In this document: in pieces, positions 35,182 through 43,769 of the stretch
Position numbering within the stretch: the stretch's first letter is position 1
Layout: the number at the start of each line of letters is the position of its first letter
Source of the DNA: Streptomyces pseudovenezuelae
Lineage (GTDB): Bacteria > Actinomycetota > Actinomycetes > Streptomycetales > Streptomycetaceae
Reading direction: 5' to 3'
DNA: 64,000 nucleotides
Assembly (NCBI RefSeq): GCF_029892565.1
Contig: NZ_JARXVH010000001.1
Span: 124,001 to 188,000 of the forward strand
Notes under the pieces: generated by a model
Seen by the model: the letters and a program-made list of their open reading frames with translations, nothing else
What the model was told of the DNA's origin: nothing
The model's database searches: none
Program-made: the position numbers and the translations under genes

Positions 35182-36027
35182 ATGGACCAGGGCGATGCGG
35201 TGCCGATCGCGGAACTGTTGGAGGAGCGTCGGTTTCTGCTGGATGTCGCCTACTGGATGCTGGGCAGCCCGGGTGCGGCGGAGAGCGTTGTCGATGAGAC
35301 CTATCGCCGCTGGTACGAGCTGTCCGACACGGCACGTCGGCAGATCACCGTTCCCCGGTCCTGGCTGACGAAGACCGCGGGGCGGATCTGTCTGGGCCGC
35401 CTCGTGCTGCCCGGCGGGAGTGGGACCGGGCACGAGGAGGGTCACCCGACACAGCCGGCGGACGCGGAGGAGGAGGCAGGCCGGGTCGTGCTCAACGCGC
35501 TGGAGTCGCTGTCGCCGGCCGAGCGGGCGGTATTCGTGCTTCACGCGTTCGGGATGCCCCCCGGGACCGTCGCGGACATCGTGGGCCGCACAGAGCCGGA
35601 GGTCGCCGAACTCGCCGACCGGGCCCGGCACTGGCTGCGCATGCAGCGCTCCCGGCCCACGACAGCACAACAGCAGGACGCCCTCGCCCGCGCCGTGCGC
35701 GAGGCCTGTGTCACCGGGGACGGTGAACGGCTCGCCTCGTTGCTGCGCTCGGACGTCACGGCGTTCTTCGACGGTGGTGGCAAGGTGCGGGCGCTGACCG
35801 GACCGGTCCATGGCAGCCGGCAGGTCACCCAAAGCCTGCTGACACTCCTGGCCCGCCGCCCCCGCACCAGCCTGACCACCCATTCCGTCAACGGCCGCAC
35901 CGGCCTCGTCGCCCGCTACGACCGCCAGGTCGCCGCCGTCATCAGCCTCGACGTCGCGGACGACCACGTCGCCCAGGTCTGGGTCATCCTCAACCCCGAC
36001 AAACTGCGGTCCTGGAACCGTCCGTAG
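35182..36027 (+). CDS. ECF41-type sigma factor with DGGGK motif, copy 2
   Basis: A 281-residue ECF sigma factor. ATG 35182 has GAGAGGGAGGG upstream. Region 2 (LLDVAYWMLGSPGAAESVVDE) is rather divergent, region 4 is around ERAVFVLHAFGMPPGTVADI, and the SnoaL-like C-domain carries the classic FFDGGGKV motif. The WLPEP linker of the other two copies is not visible. It is divergent from whiB with its own ECF41-type promoter, so it may autoregulate or answer to its paralogues. Confidence 0.85.
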   Translation: MDQGDAVPIAELLEERRFLLDVAYWMLGSPGAAESVVDETYRRWYELSDTARRQITVPRSWLTKTAGRICLGRLVLPGGSGTGHEEGHPTQPADAEEEAGRVVLNALESLSPAERAVFVLHAFGMPPGTVADIVGRTEPEVAELADRARHWLRMQRSRPTTAQQQDALARAVREACVTGDGERLASLLRSDVTAFFDGGGKVRALTGPVHGSRQVTQSLLTLLARRPRTSLTTHSVNGRTGLVARYDRQVAAVISLDVADDHVAQVWVILNPDKLRSWNRP

Positions 36028-36055
36028 CAGCAAAGACAGCGTCACACTGCCGCAG

Positions 36056-36991
36056 TCACGAACCATCCGACGCAGGGACAGTGGCAGTTGCGAAGAGGGA
36101 ACGCGAGTCGAGGAAGGCGGCAATCTTGCTCGGACTGAACACCCACATCAGCTTGTAGACGCCTTCCTTCGAGGCGGCCACCGTCATGAACGCGGTGGGT
36201 TGGCCATCCCGGTAGACCATCACTCCCGTACAGCCGTTGGCGTCGACCAGCCGGGGCTCCGCTCCCCGCCACAACCGCCGATAGGTCGACAGTTTGGCCA
36301 CACGTGCACGGCCCAGCACAGGTACGCGAGCGCAGCCCCGCATGCCGTTGCCGTCGGACAGGCTGACGGCATCGGGGACGAGGAGGGCCTCCAGTGATGC
36401 CACATCGCCCGTTTGAGCTGCTGAGACGAAGACGGTGAGGAGGCGCCGGTGTTCGGCTGCGTCCACGCTCTCCCGCTGCTCTTGCGACAGATGCCTGCGA
36501 GCACGGCTCACGATCTTCCGTATGTTGACAGGGCTGAGTTCGAGGATCTCGGCGATCTCGGCGTAGGCGTAGTCGAACGCCTCGCGCAGTACGTATGCGG
36601 CGCGCTCGGTGGCGGTCAGTTTCTCCAGCACCAGCAGCAGAGCCAGCTCCAGGGCCTCCGCGCGCTGGGCCCCCACCTCCGGGTCCGAACTCGTGTCGAC
36701 GGGCTCCGGCAGCCACGGTCCGATGTAGGTCTCCCGGCGCACGCGCGCCGACTGCGCGACGTTGATGGCCAGGCGGGTCGTGGTGCTCGAGAGGAAGGCC
36801 ACCGGGTTGACCACCACCGAGCGATCGGTTTTCTGCCAGCGCAGCCACACCTCCTGGACCACGTCTTCGGCCTCGACCGCGCTGCCGAGCATGCGGTAGG
36901 CGATCCCGAAGAGACGCCTCCGATTTTGCACAAAGACAGAAACAGCTTCGTCAAGGTCGTCACGTGCCGTGGCAGACCGTTCGAGATACAT
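36056..36991 (-). CDS. ECF41-type sigma factor (SigJ-like), copy 3
   Basis: A 311-residue paralogue of the sigma factor at 23465. Region 2 (RRLFGIAYRMLGSAVEAEDV), linker WLPEPVDT, region 4 (ATERAAYVLREAFDYAYAEI) and a SnoaL-like domain with SDGNG are shared almost motif for motif. ATG 36991 (AAAGGATC upstream) lies 41 bases from an ECF41-type promoter. It converges with the sigma gene at 35182, only 28 bp separating the stops. Confidence 0.9.
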   Translation of the reverse strand: MYLERSATARDDLDEAVSVFVQNRRRLFGIAYRMLGSAVEAEDVVQEVWLRWQKTDRSVVVNPVAFLSSTTTRLAINVAQSARVRRETYIGPWLPEPVDTSSDPEVGAQRAEALELALLLVLEKLTATERAAYVLREAFDYAYAEIAEILELSPVNIRKIVSRARRHLSQEQRESVDAAEHRRLLTVFVSAAQTGDVASLEALLVPDAVSLSDGNGMRGCARVPVLGRARVAKLSTYRRLWRGAEPRLVDANGCTGVMVYRDGQPTAFMTVAASKEGVYKLMWVFSPSKIAAFLDSRSLFATATVPASDGS

Positions 36992-37031
36992 GATCCTTTG
37001 GCCTCCGTTGCTCCGCTCCATCTGCTTCATG

Positions 37032-37058
37032 GACCGGGGCCGCCCCGTGCCTGTGACA
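37032..37058 (-). promoter_or_regulatory. ECF41-type promoter of sigma copy 3
   Basis: Minus strand: TGTCACA (37052-37058), 16 bases, GGTC (37032-37035), 41 bases before the start of the sigma gene. Confidence 0.7.
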
Positions 37059-37199
37059 GAACTGGGGCCACAACTTTGTCGGAGCCTGGAAGCCCCACCA
37101 TCGGCGCTCATGCACGAGCCTGCAAGACGAGCCGGCCCTCTGCAGCGGGCCCTCAGTGGTCAGCCCGACGTTCCCAGGAAACAAGAACCCCACATGTTC

Positions 37200-37958
37200 A
37201 TGCCGCCGTGTCCTCACTCGCCCGGCTGCGCCGAAGCCCTGCGCCTCGTCGCTCGTGACGAAGGCGTCCCGCGGCTGCTGTACTGAGGCGGGGGAGACGA
37301 GATCCCGGCCGAAGGGGGCGGCGGTGAGCCAGACGGCCAGAACACGGATCTTGCGCTCCCAGGTGGGCACGGCCAGGACGTGATAGCCCCGGTGCATCAG
37401 CCAGGCGGGAAGTCCCTTGATGACAATGCCCTTGTACTGGAAAATGCCCCGCCCCAGCCCCAGCGTCGCCACCACTCCCAGACTGCTGCGGCGGTAGTTC
37501 CGGATTCGCCGCCCGCGCAGACTGGCCACGAGGCTCTTGGCGAGGCGCTTGCCCTGTCGCACGGCGTGCTGGGCGTCCGGCACAGGTTCGCTGTCGGTGC
37601 CCACGCGAAGATCGGGGCGGACCACGAGCAGGCCGCGCTCGTCGACCGCCGTGTCGAGTTGCCGGGCGAGGACCTCGTCGCCGGGCCAGCCCCGTTCGCG
37701 CAGGGTGGTGGTGCACTCGGTCGCTGTCTCCTGGGCGCCGGGCACTGACCGGGAAATGACCGCGGTGAGTGCGTCCCCGCACTGCTGCAGCACGCCGGTG
37801 GGGTCATGCATACGCAGCAGGGCGAGCAGGGACGGGCCGTTGGCGGTGTGGCAGGCGGCGCGGAGTGCCTTCAGCGCGTGGTCGGTCCATGCCTCGGCCG
37901 TGCCCGCGAGGCTACTACCCCAGGTTCTCGGCTGTGCACTCGACCAGGTGACCCCCAT
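37200..37958 (-). pseudogene. Chimera: UPF0158-like N-terminus joined to an NDH-2 C-terminus
   Basis: From ATG 37958 about 100 residues (TWSSAQPRTWGSSLAG, HDPTGVLQQCGDALTA, WPGDEVLARQLD) resemble a small conserved Streptomyces protein I associate with UPF0158. At about 37646 the frame becomes the tail of a type II NADH dehydrogenase (VDERGLLVVRPDLRV, QHAVRQGKRLAK, GIVIKGLPAWLMHRGYH). Some 20 residues with the second FAD-contact GD motif are missing near 37600. No stop follows; the frame runs on toward the sigma gene. Both partners are incomplete, so function is unlikely. Confidence 0.6.
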
Positions 37959-38183
37959 GACGCACTGCGAGCGCCACCGTCTCCGGTGCGAGACTGCGTT
38001 GGTGACCACGGCAGACGAGTCCTCTTCCAAGCGTCGGCCGCCGACGTTCGGCCCGGAGCCGTGACCTCATACGGCAGCGCCCGGTGAGTGGTCGTACTGG
38101 GACATGACGTCCGGTCAGCTCCCGCCGCCTTGCCCACTATCCGTCCGAGCCCACCCACCCGCGGCGGCGATAAAGTCCGCCGT

Positions 38184-39314
38184 GTGAGCGAGTACCAGTA
38201 CTACGAGTTCCAGGCCCTCGACCGTCCGCTCAGCCGCGAGGAACAGGACCAGTTGCGGGCCGTCTCCACCCGGGCCCGGATCACCGCCACCAGCTTCACC
38301 AACACCTACAACTGGGGTGACCTGAGCGGGAACCCGCGCCGCATGGTCGAGCGCTACTTCGACGCCCACCTGTACGTCACCAACTGGGGCACCCACCGCC
38401 TGATACTCCGCCTGCCCAAACAGGCCCTGGCTTTGCCCACGGTGAAGCCGTACTGCCTCGACCACCACATCGACGCCTGGACCACCCGCACCCACCTTCT
38501 GCTCGATCTCACCAGCGAGGACGAAGGCGGCGACTGGATCGAGGGCGCCGACGACTCACTGGCCGCCCTGATCGGCGTACGCGACGAACTCGCCACCGGC
38601 GACCTGCGCCCCCTCTACCTCGCCTGGCTCTCCGCGCTCGCCGCCTGGGAACTCGAAGACGACGAAGAAGAGGAATACGAGACCTGCCCCGAACCGCCCG
38701 TCCCGGCCGGCCTCGGCGAATTGACCGCCCCGCAACGCGCGCTCGCGGACTTCCTGCGCGTCGACGCCGACCTGCTCACGGCCGCGGCCCAGGCCAGTCC
38801 CGCCGCGCCCAAGAAGTCGGCCAATCCCACGAAGAAGCAACTCGCGCCGCTGATCGCCGCCCTCCCGGAGCAGGAGAAGGACGCCCTGCTTCTGAGGCTC
38901 GCCCTCGGCCCCGAACCGCGAGTGCGCGCCGAACTCCTGCACCGCCTGCGCGGCACCACTATCCCCACTGCGATTCCCGGACGCCGGCCCGCCGCCCACC
39001 TCCTGGACGCCGCCCACACCCTGCGCACCGAACGCCGACAGCACGCCGAACACGAACGAGCCGAAGCCCGCACCCGGCACCTGACCGCCCTCGCGAGCGA
39101 AGCCGAGTCCGCCTGGCAGCAGATCGAGGCACACATCGCCACCAAAAAGACCAACGCCTACGACCAGGCCGTCGCCCTCCTCGCGGAACTGCGCGACGCC
39201 TACGCCCACACCGGACGTGACATGGACTTCGACCAGCGCCTGACCCGCCTGCGCGAGGACCACCAACGCCGCCCCGGCCTCATCCACCGCCTCGACCGCC
39301 ACAGCCTCCGGTAA
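38184..39314 (+). CDS. Conserved protein of unknown function
   Basis: A 376-residue protein from GTG 38184, with no clear SD. The N-terminal 150 residues are well ordered (EYQYYEFQALDRPLSREEQ, YFDAHLYVTNWGTHRL) and resemble a family I have seen in many bacteria without an assigned role. A low-complexity acidic patch (DDEEEEYE) follows, then an Ala/Arg-rich helical half with probable coiled coil (about 280-350). It is cytoplasmic, with no membrane segment. It lies between the chimera and a toxin-antitoxin pair in the integrase-proximal part of the island, a usual place for defence or maintenance cargo. Confidence 0.7.
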   Translation: MSEYQYYEFQALDRPLSREEQDQLRAVSTRARITATSFTNTYNWGDLSGNPRRMVERYFDAHLYVTNWGTHRLILRLPKQALALPTVKPYCLDHHIDAWTTRTHLLLDLTSEDEGGDWIEGADDSLAALIGVRDELATGDLRPLYLAWLSALAAWELEDDEEEEYETCPEPPVPAGLGELTAPQRALADFLRVDADLLTAAAQASPAAPKKSANPTKKQLAPLIAALPEQEKDALLLRLALGPEPRVRAELLHRLRGTTIPTAIPGRRPAAHLLDAAHTLRTERRQHAEHERAEARTRHLTALASEAESAWQQIEAHIATKKTNAYDQAVALLAELRDAYAHTGRDMDFDQRLTRLREDHQRRPGLIHRLDRHSLR

Positions 39315-39356
39315 CGCCCCCAGGCCACGGGGGCGAGGAAGCCCAGGCAGAGCTCC

Positions 39357-39767
39357 TCAGGGAAGCAGCGTGAACGCAGGAACGTGCTCGGGCACGAGTG
39401 CCCGGAAGTGCCGGTGGTCGAGCGTCGCGACATCCGTCAGCTTCAGCCGCTCCGCCACAGCGACCACCGAAGCATCCGCGACACGCAGCGGAAAGCCACG
39501 GTAGCGGTACATCAACTCAGCGATCCGGGCCATGTCCCGCGCGTCGGAAAACACCTGCACCAGATCACCGCCGACCACAGACTCCACCAGGTTGACTTCA
39601 GCCTCGGCCCCCAGATGCTTCCCGACCAGATAGCAGCATTCGGTCAGCACATACGGAGTGACAAGGAGATCGCCGTCGTACGACTCCAGTAGCTCGGCGC
39701 ACTGCTCGTGATCAGGGTCGTTGCGGTTGAGGAAGGCGCCAAGTGGTCCGGTGTCAACGATCAGCAT
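39357..39767 (-). CDS. vapC: VapC-like PIN-domain toxin
   Basis: A 136-residue PIN nuclease with the acidic residues expected of VapC: Asp in MLIVDTGP, Glu in VLTECC, Asp in RVADASVVAVAE and Asp in ATLDHRHF. It should cleave RNA when freed from its antitoxin. Its start overlaps the upstream antitoxin gene by 14 bp, as in most VapBC operons. Confidence 0.85.
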   Translation of the reverse strand: MLIVDTGPLGAFLNRNDPDHEQCAELLESYDGDLLVTPYVLTECCYLVGKHLGAEAEVNLVESVVGGDLVQVFSDARDMARIAELMYRYRGFPLRVADASVVAVAERLKLTDVATLDHRHFRALVPEHVPAFTLLP

Positions 39768-39972
39768 CGTCCTCGCCGATCTCCGCCCGCGCGATGTCCT
39801 TTGCCCGGGCACCGAGATCGGTCGCCGGGCCATCGAAGCTCCGCAGTATCCGAAACCGACTCGGTGCGGGCTTCACCAGACGCAGAGCGTGACGACGCAG
39901 CACCTCCGCCTGCTCGGGCTCCAGACGATCGATGAGCTCGTGCAGTTCTCCGTAGTCGTACGCCGAGGTCAT
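39754..39972 (-). CDS. vapB: VapB-like antitoxin
   Basis: A 72-residue protein (ATG 39972) with a helical N-terminal part (HELIDRLEPEQAEVLRRHAL) and a flexible acidic C-terminus that would wrap the toxin. It overlaps vapC by 14 bp on the same strand. The position next to the integrase suggests an addiction role for the island. Confidence 0.75.
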   Translation of the reverse strand: MTSAYDYGELHELIDRLEPEQAEVLRRHALRLVKPAPSRFRILRSFDGPATDLGARAKDIARAEIGEDDADR

Positions 39973-40037
39973 GGCCGCTGCTTCTCCACCGCGCCGTATC
40001 CCCACGATAGCGTTGGCATCCCGAACCCATGGCCATG

Positions 40038-40226
40038 TCAGTTCGGCTCCATGTAATCGTCCGGGGCGGGTTCCGCCGACAGTCCTGCCGCGTCCGCGAC
40101 ATCCGGGCCCGCGTCTGCCTCGCGCTCTGCGCCACCACTGGCGGCGTCTTGCTCCCCCTGAACCGTCGCTCTCATCTTCCTCAGCCGATCGGCGTCGCTC
40201 GAATCTGACCCACTTGTGACCTTCAT
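40038..40226 (-). CDS. Possible small acidic protein
   Basis: A 62-residue frame from ATG 40226 with AAAGGGG five bases upstream. It is charged and Ala/Asp/Glu-rich, probably disordered, with no recognised domain. It ends 65 bp before the antitoxin start and could lead that operon. The case rests only on the SD and position. Confidence 0.35.
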   Translation of the reverse strand: MKVTSGSDSSDADRLRKMRATVQGEQDAASGGAEREADAGPDVADAAGLSAEPAPDDYMEPN

Positions 40227-40277
40227 CTGCCCCTTTGGCGATCAAGGTGAGTCAGGTGGAAGAGGTGATCCAGGTGA

Positions 40278-41594
40278 AGGCTTCCGAGCCGCCGCACTCA
40301 CCACGGGACGTGGACCTTCGCCGTCGACATCCCCGCCCCACAACACCGCCGCACCACCGGCCGGCGAGGCGGCTTCACCAGCCACGACGCCGCCCAGGCC
40401 GCACTGCGGACGTTCCTGGAGGGCGAGACCGGCGGGTTCAACGCCGACCCGAACCAGACGGTCGCCGACTACCTGAACGCCTGGCTGGCGGCGAAGGCGC
40501 TGATGCTCAAGCCGACGACCATGGCCCGCTACCGCGATTACGTGCACAACGATCTCGTCCCCGCCTTCGGCAGCCTCGGGCTCGACGATCTCAGGCACCG
40601 GCACATCAGCGCGTTCGTCACCAGTCAGCTCTCCGCCAGCCGCGGCCGCACCACCCTCTACCGGTGCCTGGCCACCCTGTCCAGCGCGCTGGGGGACGCG
40701 GTCCGCCAACGCCGCCTCGCCCACAACCCGGCCAGCCCACCGGCCCTGCGTCGGCCGCCCGCGCCGGAACGCCGGATCTGGACCGCCGACGAGGCGGTCC
40801 GCTTCCTCCAGCACTGCCACCAGACCGACCCGGACATGGCCGACCCGTTCGAGTTCCTCATCGGCACCGGCCTGCGCAAAGGCGAGGCCCTCGGCCTGCA
40901 CTGGGACGACGTCCACCTGACCGAACGGGTTCTCTACGTGCGGTGCACGCTCTCCGCGATCGACAACAACCAACTCGTCATCACCCCGCCCAAGACCCGC
41001 TCCAGCAAAAGCTGGGTGGCCATCTCACCCCGCGTCGCCGCCGTCCTCCGGCACCGCGCGCGCTCCAGCGCCCGCACCCACAGCAACCCGGGCGCCCCCT
41101 TCAGAGGACTGGTCTTCTGCCGGCCCGACGGCCGGCCGCTGCGGCCCAGCACCGTCCTCGACCGGCTCCGGCACCTGTCCGAAGAAGCCGGCGTCCCCCG
41201 CGTGACCGTTCACGATCTGCGGCACCTGGCCGCCACCCTCACCATCACCGCCGGCGTGCCGCTCACCGTGGTCTCCAAGACCCTGCGCCACTCCATCCTG
41301 TCCACCACGGCCAACGTCTACAGCCACCTCACCCAGCAAGCCGCCCGCGAAGCCGTCGACACCATTGAGCACACCCTCACCCGGATCGAACGCAAAGCCG
41401 ACCGGCAGGCCCGGTTGAAGCGACTGCGATCACCACGCGACCACATCCAACGCCTCCGCGAAGTCCTCAACCGGCTCTGCTCCCCCGCCCCATCCGGCTT
41501 CTGCACCACCGCCAGCCAGTCCCGAACCCGGCCCGCGACCACATTGCGACCACCAGCCCTCCAAGAACGCGAAAAGCCGCCCTCCCACAAATGA
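40278..41594 (+). pseudogene. Tyrosine recombinase (integrase), 5' end damaged
   Basis: The frame has integrase homology from about 40302 (HGTWTFAVDIP, GGFTSHDAAQAALRTFLEGE) through the SAM-like core-binding domain and the catalytic domain. The catalytic residues are visible: Arg in GTGLRKGE, HDLRH, LRHS and Tyr in NVYSHL. A TGA at 40275-40277 closes the frame and no ATG/GTG/TTG occurs in it before 40503 (MLKPTTMARY), which would delete part of the core-binding domain. The N-terminal arm-binding region is therefore missing or frameshifted. It ends 29 bp before the tRNA-Pro 3' end, the usual arrangement for a tRNA-targeting integrase. Confidence 0.75.
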
Positions 41595-41605
41595 GAGAAC
41601 GGCTT
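41572..41605 (-). terminator. Terminator of tRNA-Pro
   Basis: On the minus strand AAGCCGTTCTCTC pairs with GGGAGGGCGGCTT (13 pairs, four of them G-U) around a 6-base loop and is followed by TTTC. It ends the tRNA transcript and overlaps the end of the integrase gene. Confidence 0.6.
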
Positions 41606-41622
41606 CCGACCTGCAACAAAGC

Positions 41623-41699
<77 letters not shown>

Positions 41700-41844
41700 G
41701 TGCCCGTCTGACCTGGGGGTTTCCCCCGGCCGAACACGCATGGAAACAATACCGCACTCGGGTCGGTGGTCGCGCACGCCTTTTGTCCCGGCACAACGGC
41801 GGGCGCTTGACCTGAAGTTTGGTCGAGGTTGCACGATCGTCCAC

Positions 41845-42558
41845 ATGACGATCACCGAGGAACACCGGCGTACATACGGATACGCAGACCTACCCCACCT
41901 CATGGGGCTGATGACCGGCGACGAGAAGCACGGCCCTGCCGCGACATCCACGCTGGATGTGCTGTGGGTGCTGTACGACCAGGTCCTGCGGGTGGGACCC
42001 AAACAGCTGGACGACCCCGAACGGGACCGCTTCCTCCTCTCCAAGGGGCACGGGCCGATGGCGTACTACGCGGTGCTCGTCGCGAAGGGCTTCGTACCCG
42101 TGGAGTGGTTGCCGGGGTTCGGCTCGTACGACTCCCCGCTCGGCCATCACCCCGACCGCGTACTCGTGCCCGGCGCCGAGATCGGCAGCGGGTCGCTCGG
42201 GCACGGGCTGCCCATCGGCGTCGGTACGGCACTGGGGCTGCGCGCCCAAGGGCTCGACGAGCCGCGGGTCTGGGTGCTGATCGGGGACGCCGAACTGGAC
42301 GAGGGCAGCAACCACGAGGCCATCGCCTTCGCCGGCCCCGCCGGCCTGGAGCGGCTGCACACCGTCGTCGTCGACAACTCCTCCGCCAGCCATGCCAGGC
42401 CCGGCGGTATCGCCGCCCGTTTCGAGGCCGCGGGCTGGTCCGCCGTCACCGTCGACGGGCGTGATCACGAAGCGCTGTACGCCGCGTTCACCGCTCCGCA
42501 TCCCGGCCGACCGCACGTGGTCGTGGCGCGCGTGGAGCCGAAGAACGAGAACACCTGA
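41845..42558 (+). CDS. Transketolase N-terminal (ThDP-binding) subunit
   Basis: A 237-residue half-transketolase: LSKGHGPMAYYAVL, the ThDP-binding GDAELDEGSNHEA...VVDNSS motif and the GSLGHGLPIGVG segment. It forms the active enzyme with the separate C-terminal half encoded next. Such split transketolases occur in archaea and actinobacteria and may make sugar phosphates for secondary metabolism or pentose recycling. It starts at ATG 41845, about 145 bp past the tRNA-Pro gene, and marks the right chromosomal flank. Confidence 0.88.
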   Translation: MTITEEHRRTYGYADLPHLMGLMTGDEKHGPAATSTLDVLWVLYDQVLRVGPKQLDDPERDRFLLSKGHGPMAYYAVLVAKGFVPVEWLPGFGSYDSPLGHHPDRVLVPGAEIGSGSLGHGLPIGVGTALGLRAQGLDEPRVWVLIGDAELDEGSNHEAIAFAGPAGLERLHTVVVDNSSASHARPGGIAARFEAAGWSAVTVDGRDHEALYAAFTAPHPGRPHVVVARVEPKNENT

Positions 42559-42568
42559 TTCGCCGCCC

Positions 42569-42649
42569 CAGCCGTCCCAACCAGTCCAGCCGTCCCAACC
42601 AGTCCAGCCGCTCCAGCCGCTCCAGCCGCTCCAGCCGCTCCAGCCGCCT
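42569..42649. repeat. Tandem repeats between the transketolase halves
   Basis: Two 18-bp units (CAGCCGTCCCAACCAGTC, 42569-42604) followed by four exact 9-bp units CAGCCGCTC and a fifth imperfect one (42605-42649). The array sits in the 116-bp spacer between the two subunit genes and just before the SD region of the second. Copy number may vary between strains. Confidence 0.85.
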
Positions 42650-42674
42650 GATTCTCCAGAAGGGTTCCGCTCCC

Positions 42675-43598
42675 ATGGACACCATGCGTGACCGTTTCGC
42701 CCCCGTCGTCTCCCGCCTGCTGGACGAGGATCCGCGGGTCGCGGTCGTCCTTGCAGAGATCGGCTGGGACGCCTTCGCCGAGGTCCAACGGCGGCACCCC
42801 GACCGGGTCGTGAACGTCGGCATCCGCGAGCAGTTGCTGATCGGCACCGGCGCGGGGCTGGCGCTGACCGGGCTGCGGCCGATCGTGCACACCTTCGCCA
42901 GTTTCCTCGTCGAGCGGCCCTTCGAGCAGGTGAAGTTGGACCTGGGGCACCAGGACGTCGGCGCGGTACTGGTGAGCGCGGCGGCCTCGTTCGACTGGCC
43001 AGCGGGCGGCTACACGCACATGGCCCCCGGCGACGTCGCCCTGCTGGACACCTTGGACGGCTGGACCGTGCACGTACCCGGGCATCCGGACGAGGCCGAG
43101 ACGCTGCTGCGGCACGCGGTCGCGGCGGGCGACGACAAGGTGTACGTCCGGCTCTCCGTGCAGGCCAACGCCGTGGGGCGCGCGGTCGACGGGGCGCGGT
43201 TCCACACCGTCCGCGAGGGCAGGTCCGGCGTGGTCGTCGCCGTCGGGCCGACGCTGGACGCCGTCCTCGCCGCCACCGAGGCGCTCGACACGACCGTCCT
43301 GTACGCCACGACCGTCCGCCCCTTCGACGCGGCCGCCCTGCGCCACGCCACGGAGACGGCCGGGACGGATGTCGTCCTCGTCGAGCCGTACCTGGCCGGT
43401 ACGTCCACGGCGGCGGCGAACGACGCCCTCACCGACGTACCCCACCGCGTGCTGGGCCTCGGCGTCGGCCGCCGCGAACTGCGGCGCTACGGCCACACCG
43501 AGGAACACGTGGCCGCGCACGGGCTCGACGCCCGGTCGCTGCGGGAGCGGATCGGCGAGTTCGTGGGAGGGGGACGGGTGGTGGGCGTGAGCGCCTGA
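42675..43598 (+). CDS. Transketolase C-terminal subunit
   Basis: A 307-residue partner of the preceding subunit: Pyr domain (VGIREQLLIGTGAGLAL, the Glu in REQ being catalytic for ThDP activation), then the C-terminal transketolase domain. ATG 42675 follows AGAAGGG. It is encoded with the N-terminal half as an operon separated by the tandem repeat. Confidence 0.87.
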   Translation: MDTMRDRFAPVVSRLLDEDPRVAVVLAEIGWDAFAEVQRRHPDRVVNVGIREQLLIGTGAGLALTGLRPIVHTFASFLVERPFEQVKLDLGHQDVGAVLVSAAASFDWPAGGYTHMAPGDVALLDTLDGWTVHVPGHPDEAETLLRHAVAAGDDKVYVRLSVQANAVGRAVDGARFHTVREGRSGVVVAVGPTLDAVLAATEALDTTVLYATTVRPFDAAALRHATETAGTDVVLVEPYLAGTSTAAANDALTDVPHRVLGLGVGRRELRRYGHTEEHVAAHGLDARSLRERIGEFVGGGRVVGVSA

Positions 43599-43686
43599 GG
43601 CGGCGGGACGGGAGGACTCAGGGGGTCGGCCGCCGACGCCGGACACAGGAACACGCCCGCCGTCTCCAACTCCGCCCTCGCCTCTC

Positions 43687-43750
43687 CGAACCCAGCCCTC
43701 AACGAACCCAGCCCTCTACGAACCCAGCCCTCTACGAACCCAGCCCTCTC
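43687..43750. repeat. Four 16-bp tandem repeats
   Basis: CGAACCCAGCCCTC followed by AA, TA, TA or TC, four units in a row, in the space between the convergent transketolase and MFS genes. No hairpin is obvious. Confidence 0.8.
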
Positions 43751-43769
43751 CTTCCGCCCCCTCCCCGTA

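Noticed and set aside
36960..37199. Extension of the NDH-2 chimera down to 36960
   Set aside because: After about 37215 the translation has no homology and runs over the promoter and start of a sigma gene.
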